This document shows, piece after piece, positions 3,557 to 5,721 of a DNA stretch of 5,721 nt. Positions within the stretch are counted from its first letter, which is position 1, and the number at the start of each line of letters is the position of its first letter. A model generated the notes under the pieces. The model ran no database searches, was not told the origin of the DNA, and was given only the letters and a program-made list of their open reading frames with translations. The translations under genes and the position numbers were made by a program. This DNA is from Bacteroidota bacterium (GTDB lineage Bacteria; Bacteroidota; Ignavibacteria; UBA10030; UBA8401), in NCBI GenBank assembly GCA_030824175.1, contig JAVBYH010000157.1, forward strand, positions 1 through 5,721. Direction: 5' to 3'.

Positions 3557-5721
3557 GAGAGCGCTCCTGTGTTCCGCTGTTCGGTTGGCAGCGTAATAAT
3601 GAATTCCGTGAATTCTCCGACTTCCGTCTCGACCCGGATATCGCCTTTGTGTTCCTGCGTGATGGTGTCGTATGTAAGGGAGAGGCCGAGGCCCGTGCCG
3701 ATGCCGGCGGGTTTTGTCGTGAAGAACGGATTGAAGATCTTGTCGAGAGCCGACTTGGGGATGCCCGTGCCGTTGTCCCGAATGCGGATCTCGACGGCGC
3801 CGTCGTGCTTCTTCGTGCTCACGCGGACGACGGGCATGAATCCGTTCTGCTGTGATTTCTTTTTTTCGTTGGCGGCGTAGCATGCGTTGTTGACAATGTT
3901 CAGGAAGGCCCGGCTCAGGTCCTGCGGGACGATGCTCATGCGGCCGACCGCCGGATCGAAGTCCGTTTCGATCTTGATATTGAACGAATGGTCCTGCGCG
4001 CGCATGCCGTGGTAGGCGAGGTTCGTGTATTCGGACAGCAGCGCGTTCAGGTCCGTCTGCTGGCGTTCGCCCGCCTTGCCGCGCGAGTGGAGGAGCATGC
4101 CCCGGACGATGCTGTCGGCGCGCTTGCCGTGGTCGTTGATCTTGCCGACGTTCTGTTCAAGGTCGTCGAGGATCTCCTTGATCTCCGCGGCGCGGGCCGG
4201 ATCCACCTGTTCGCGTTCGAGCAGGAGTTCCTGGCGGAGTTCCCGGGTGAGGTCCTGGGAGAGCGTCGCGAAATTCGTGATGAAGTTGAGGGGATTCTTG
4301 ATCTCGTGCGCGATGCCCGCGGTGAGCTGCCCGAGCGAGGCCATCTTTTCGGAGAGGACCAGCTGCTTCTGCGCCTCCTTCAGGTGATCGAGTGTCTGCT
4401 GCAGTTCGCGTGTGCGTTTCTCAACGACGTCGTTGAGCTCTGCGGCGCGCTTCTTCAGCTGCCGCGTCCGCATGAGATAGATGGAGGGGCCGGTGGTGAG
4501 GAACAGGAACACGCACAGGGCGATGAACCACGTGCTCTGATAGAAATACGGCTTCAATTCGAAGGACGCCGCGGCGATCTCGTCGTTCCACACACCGTCG
4601 CTGTTGGCGGCGATCACTTTGAACACGTACTCGCCCGGCGGGAGGTTCGTGTAATACGCATCGCGGCGCGTTCCCGCATCGGACCAGTCCGAGTCGAATC
4701 CGTCGAGCCTGTACTTGAATTTCACATGCTCGCCTCCGACGAAACTCAGTCCCGTAAAATGAAAGTCAAATTTGCTGGTGCCGGCCTCGAGCGTGATGGC
4801 GCGACGGATGTCCTGCGGCTTCCCGTCGGCGAGGAACTGCTCGATCACGACGGGAGGGGCGACGGGATTAAGGTTGATCTCCGCGGGATTCACAATCGAG
4901 ACTCCCTTTACCGTGCCGAAGGCGAGCCTGCCGTCGGCGAGTTTCCATGCGGAGGGGGAAAATCCTCCGTTGCATTCCCTGCTTTTCATGCCGTCCGCTT
5001 CGCCGTAGACGATGGAGCGGACGGATGGTTTCCGCCCGTCGGCGACATCGTTCAGATCCTGTTTCAGGACGCGATAGACGCCCCTGTTGCATGACATCCA
5101 GAAATACCCGAACTGATCTTCGAGGATCGTGTATGCGGAATAATCGAAGAGGCCCTGCGCAGGCGTGATGAGCGAAAAGGCGCCGTCCTTGTACCGGTGA
5201 AGTCCCTCGTTCGACATGCTGAGCCAGATCGTTCCGTCTCCGTCCTCGTAGAAGCTCAGGGCGAAATTTCCCTTGAGCCCTTCTTCGGGAGTGAAGTGAT
5301 GGAGCCTGCCGTCGGTGAGCCGGTAGACACCGGTGCGTGTGCCGATCCAGAGGCTGCCCTTGCTGTCTTCATTCATGAACCCGATGAACGATGCAATGCT
5401 GTCCAGCGGATGATACCGGCTGAACGTGCCGTTCCTGTAGAGGAGCACGATGTTCCCCGAGGCGGCGAGAAATTCGCCGGACTTCCGTTCGATGAACGCC
5501 GTCGCGATGTCGTTGGTGAAGCCGTCCTTATTCGTGTAGATGGTCCGGCTGCCGTCCTTGATCCTGACGGCGCCCTTCGTCGTTCCCACCCACACGGCGC
5601 CTTTCGAGTCGGCGTAGAGCGACTGCACAAAATTCGATGGCAGCCCGTTCTGCGATGTGATGTATGCCGCGAAACCGTTGGTGATCCGGTTCGCGCCGCC
5701 CCCGGGCGTGCCGGCCCAGAT
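3553..5721 (-). CDS. Membrane sensor histidine kinase with two-component regulator propeller (Reg_prop), Y_Y_Y domain and HisKA/HATPase, 5' end missing
   Basis: 722 residues are visible. The frame runs open to the window edge, so the GTG at 5628 is internal, not the start. In order (fragment numbering): propeller repeats from residue 1 to about 280 with blade ends IWAGT, VWVGT, LWIGT, IWLSM, FWMSC and AFGT; a Y_Y_Y domain at about 321-381 (FHFTGLSF to FKVIAANSDG); one transmembrane helix at about 398-417; a coiled coil at about 419-461; a dimerisation/phosphotransfer domain with His472 in GIAHEIKNPLNF; and a HATPase domain with N box NIVNNACYAA, G1 RDNGTGIP, F box FNPFFTTKP and G2 GTGLGLSL. 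All catalytic boxes look intact. The propeller should face the periplasm and sense an unknown, often saccharide-like, ligand. Unlike the hybrid HTCS regulators of Bacteroides, the protein ends right after the ATPase domain, and its receivers are separate downstream genes. About seven blades are seen; these sensors often carry about fourteen, so a large N-terminal part and the signal peptide probably lie to the right. Confidence 0.93.
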   Translation of the reverse strand: MWAGTPGGGANRITNGFAAYITSQNGLPSNFVQSLYADSKGAVWVGTTKGAVRIKDGSRTIYTNKDGFTNDIATAFIERKSGEFLAASGNIVLLYRNGTFSRYHPLDSIASFIGFMNEDSKGSLWIGTRTGVYRLTDGRLHHFTPEEGLKGNFALSFYEDGDGTIWLSMSNEGLHRYKDGAFSLITPAQGLFDYSAYTILEDQFGYFWMSCNRGVYRVLKQDLNDVADGRKPSVRSIVYGEADGMKSRECNGGFSPSAWKLADGRLAFGTVKGVSIVNPAEINLNPVAPPVVIEQFLADGKPQDIRRAITLEAGTSKFDFHFTGLSFVGGEHVKFKYRLDGFDSDWSDAGTRRDAYYTNLPPGEYVFKVIAANSDGVWNDEIAAASFELKPYFYQSTWFIALCVFLFLTTGPSIYLMRTRQLKKRAAELNDVVEKRTRELQQTLDHLKEAQKQLVLSEKMASLGQLTAGIAHEIKNPLNFITNFATLSQDLTRELRQELLLEREQVDPARAAEIKEILDDLEQNVGKINDHGKRADSIVRGMLLHSRGKAGERQQTDLNALLSEYTNLAYHGMRAQDHSFNIKIETDFDPAVGRMSIVPQDLSRAFLNIVNNACYAANEKKKSQQNGFMPVVRVSTKKHDGAVEIRIRDNGTGIPKSALDKIFNPFFTTKPAGIGTGLGLSLTYDTITQEHKGDIRVETEVGEFTEFIITLPTEQRNTGALS
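3564..3568 (-). promoter_or_regulatory. Shine-Dalgarno site for the single-domain response regulator
   Basis: AGGAG on the reverse strand lies seven bases before the ATG at 3556, within the last codons of the kinase gene. It fixes the start of the receiver gene and shows translational coupling through the ATGA overlap. Confidence 0.75.

Noticed and set aside
3557..3883. N-terminal extension of the lone receiver up to an ATG at 3883
   Set aside because: These codons are an out-of-frame reading of the kinase ATPase domain (Arg/His-rich). The ATG at 3556 has a good Shine-Dalgarno and starts at the receiver fold.
3988..5094. A 368-codon + strand open frame antisense to the kinase gene
   Set aside because: The composition is low-complexity (Val, Arg, Glu, Leu) with no motifs, and the opposite strand encodes complete kinase boxes. 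It is a shadow.
5626..5628. GTG at 5628 as the start of the kinase
   Set aside because: The frame stays open to the window edge, and the residues upstream (IWAGTPGGG to TSQNGLPSNF) are a clear propeller repeat, so this codon is internal.

Overview
This window holds two functional blocks on GC-rich DNA and has no RNA genes, mobile elements or CRISPR. The organism is a bacterium with a Gram-negative type of envelope: a lipoprotein signal and a membrane-bound sensor kinase whose extracytoplasmic part is a 'two-component regulator propeller' plus Y_Y_Y domain. That sensor architecture is most common in the Bacteroidota/Chlorobi (FCB) group. The high GC content and visible Shine-Dalgarno sites would fit a deep branch such as Ignavibacteria/Kapabacteria-like lineages. 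The taxonomic call is inference only.

Left block (1-1966): a peptide/nickel-type ABC importer in a divergent arrangement. The start of a substrate-binding lipoprotein gene (family SBP_bac_5) reads leftwards from 402 and runs off the edge. Two compact ATPase genes (514-1227 and 1214-1966) read rightwards and overlap each other. The AT-rich 111-bp gap between them carries good sigma70-like promoters in both directions. Their elements overlap, and a 12-bp dyad lies exactly where it could control both. No permease gene is in the window; the likely place is downstream of the binding protein, beyond the left edge. The first ATPase has an altered ABC signature (LSIGT) and lacks the usual C-terminal tail.

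Right block (1972-5721): a three-gene signalling operon on the minus strand. It consists of a propeller-type sensor histidine kinase (5' end beyond the right edge), a stand-alone receiver protein whose ATG overlaps the kinase stop codon, and a receiver fused to a SpoIIE/RsbU-type PP2C serine phosphatase. The kinase probably phosphorylates both receivers, which share the same helix-1 sequence pattern. Output would then go through protein dephosphorylation, typically of an anti-sigma antagonist, rather than through DNA binding. No STAS or anti-sigma gene is visible.

The two blocks converge with only 5 bp between their stop codons and no visible terminator. I see individually interesting details (operator layout, asymmetric ATPase pair, branched kinase-to-phosphatase relay) but no system that I would call wholly new.
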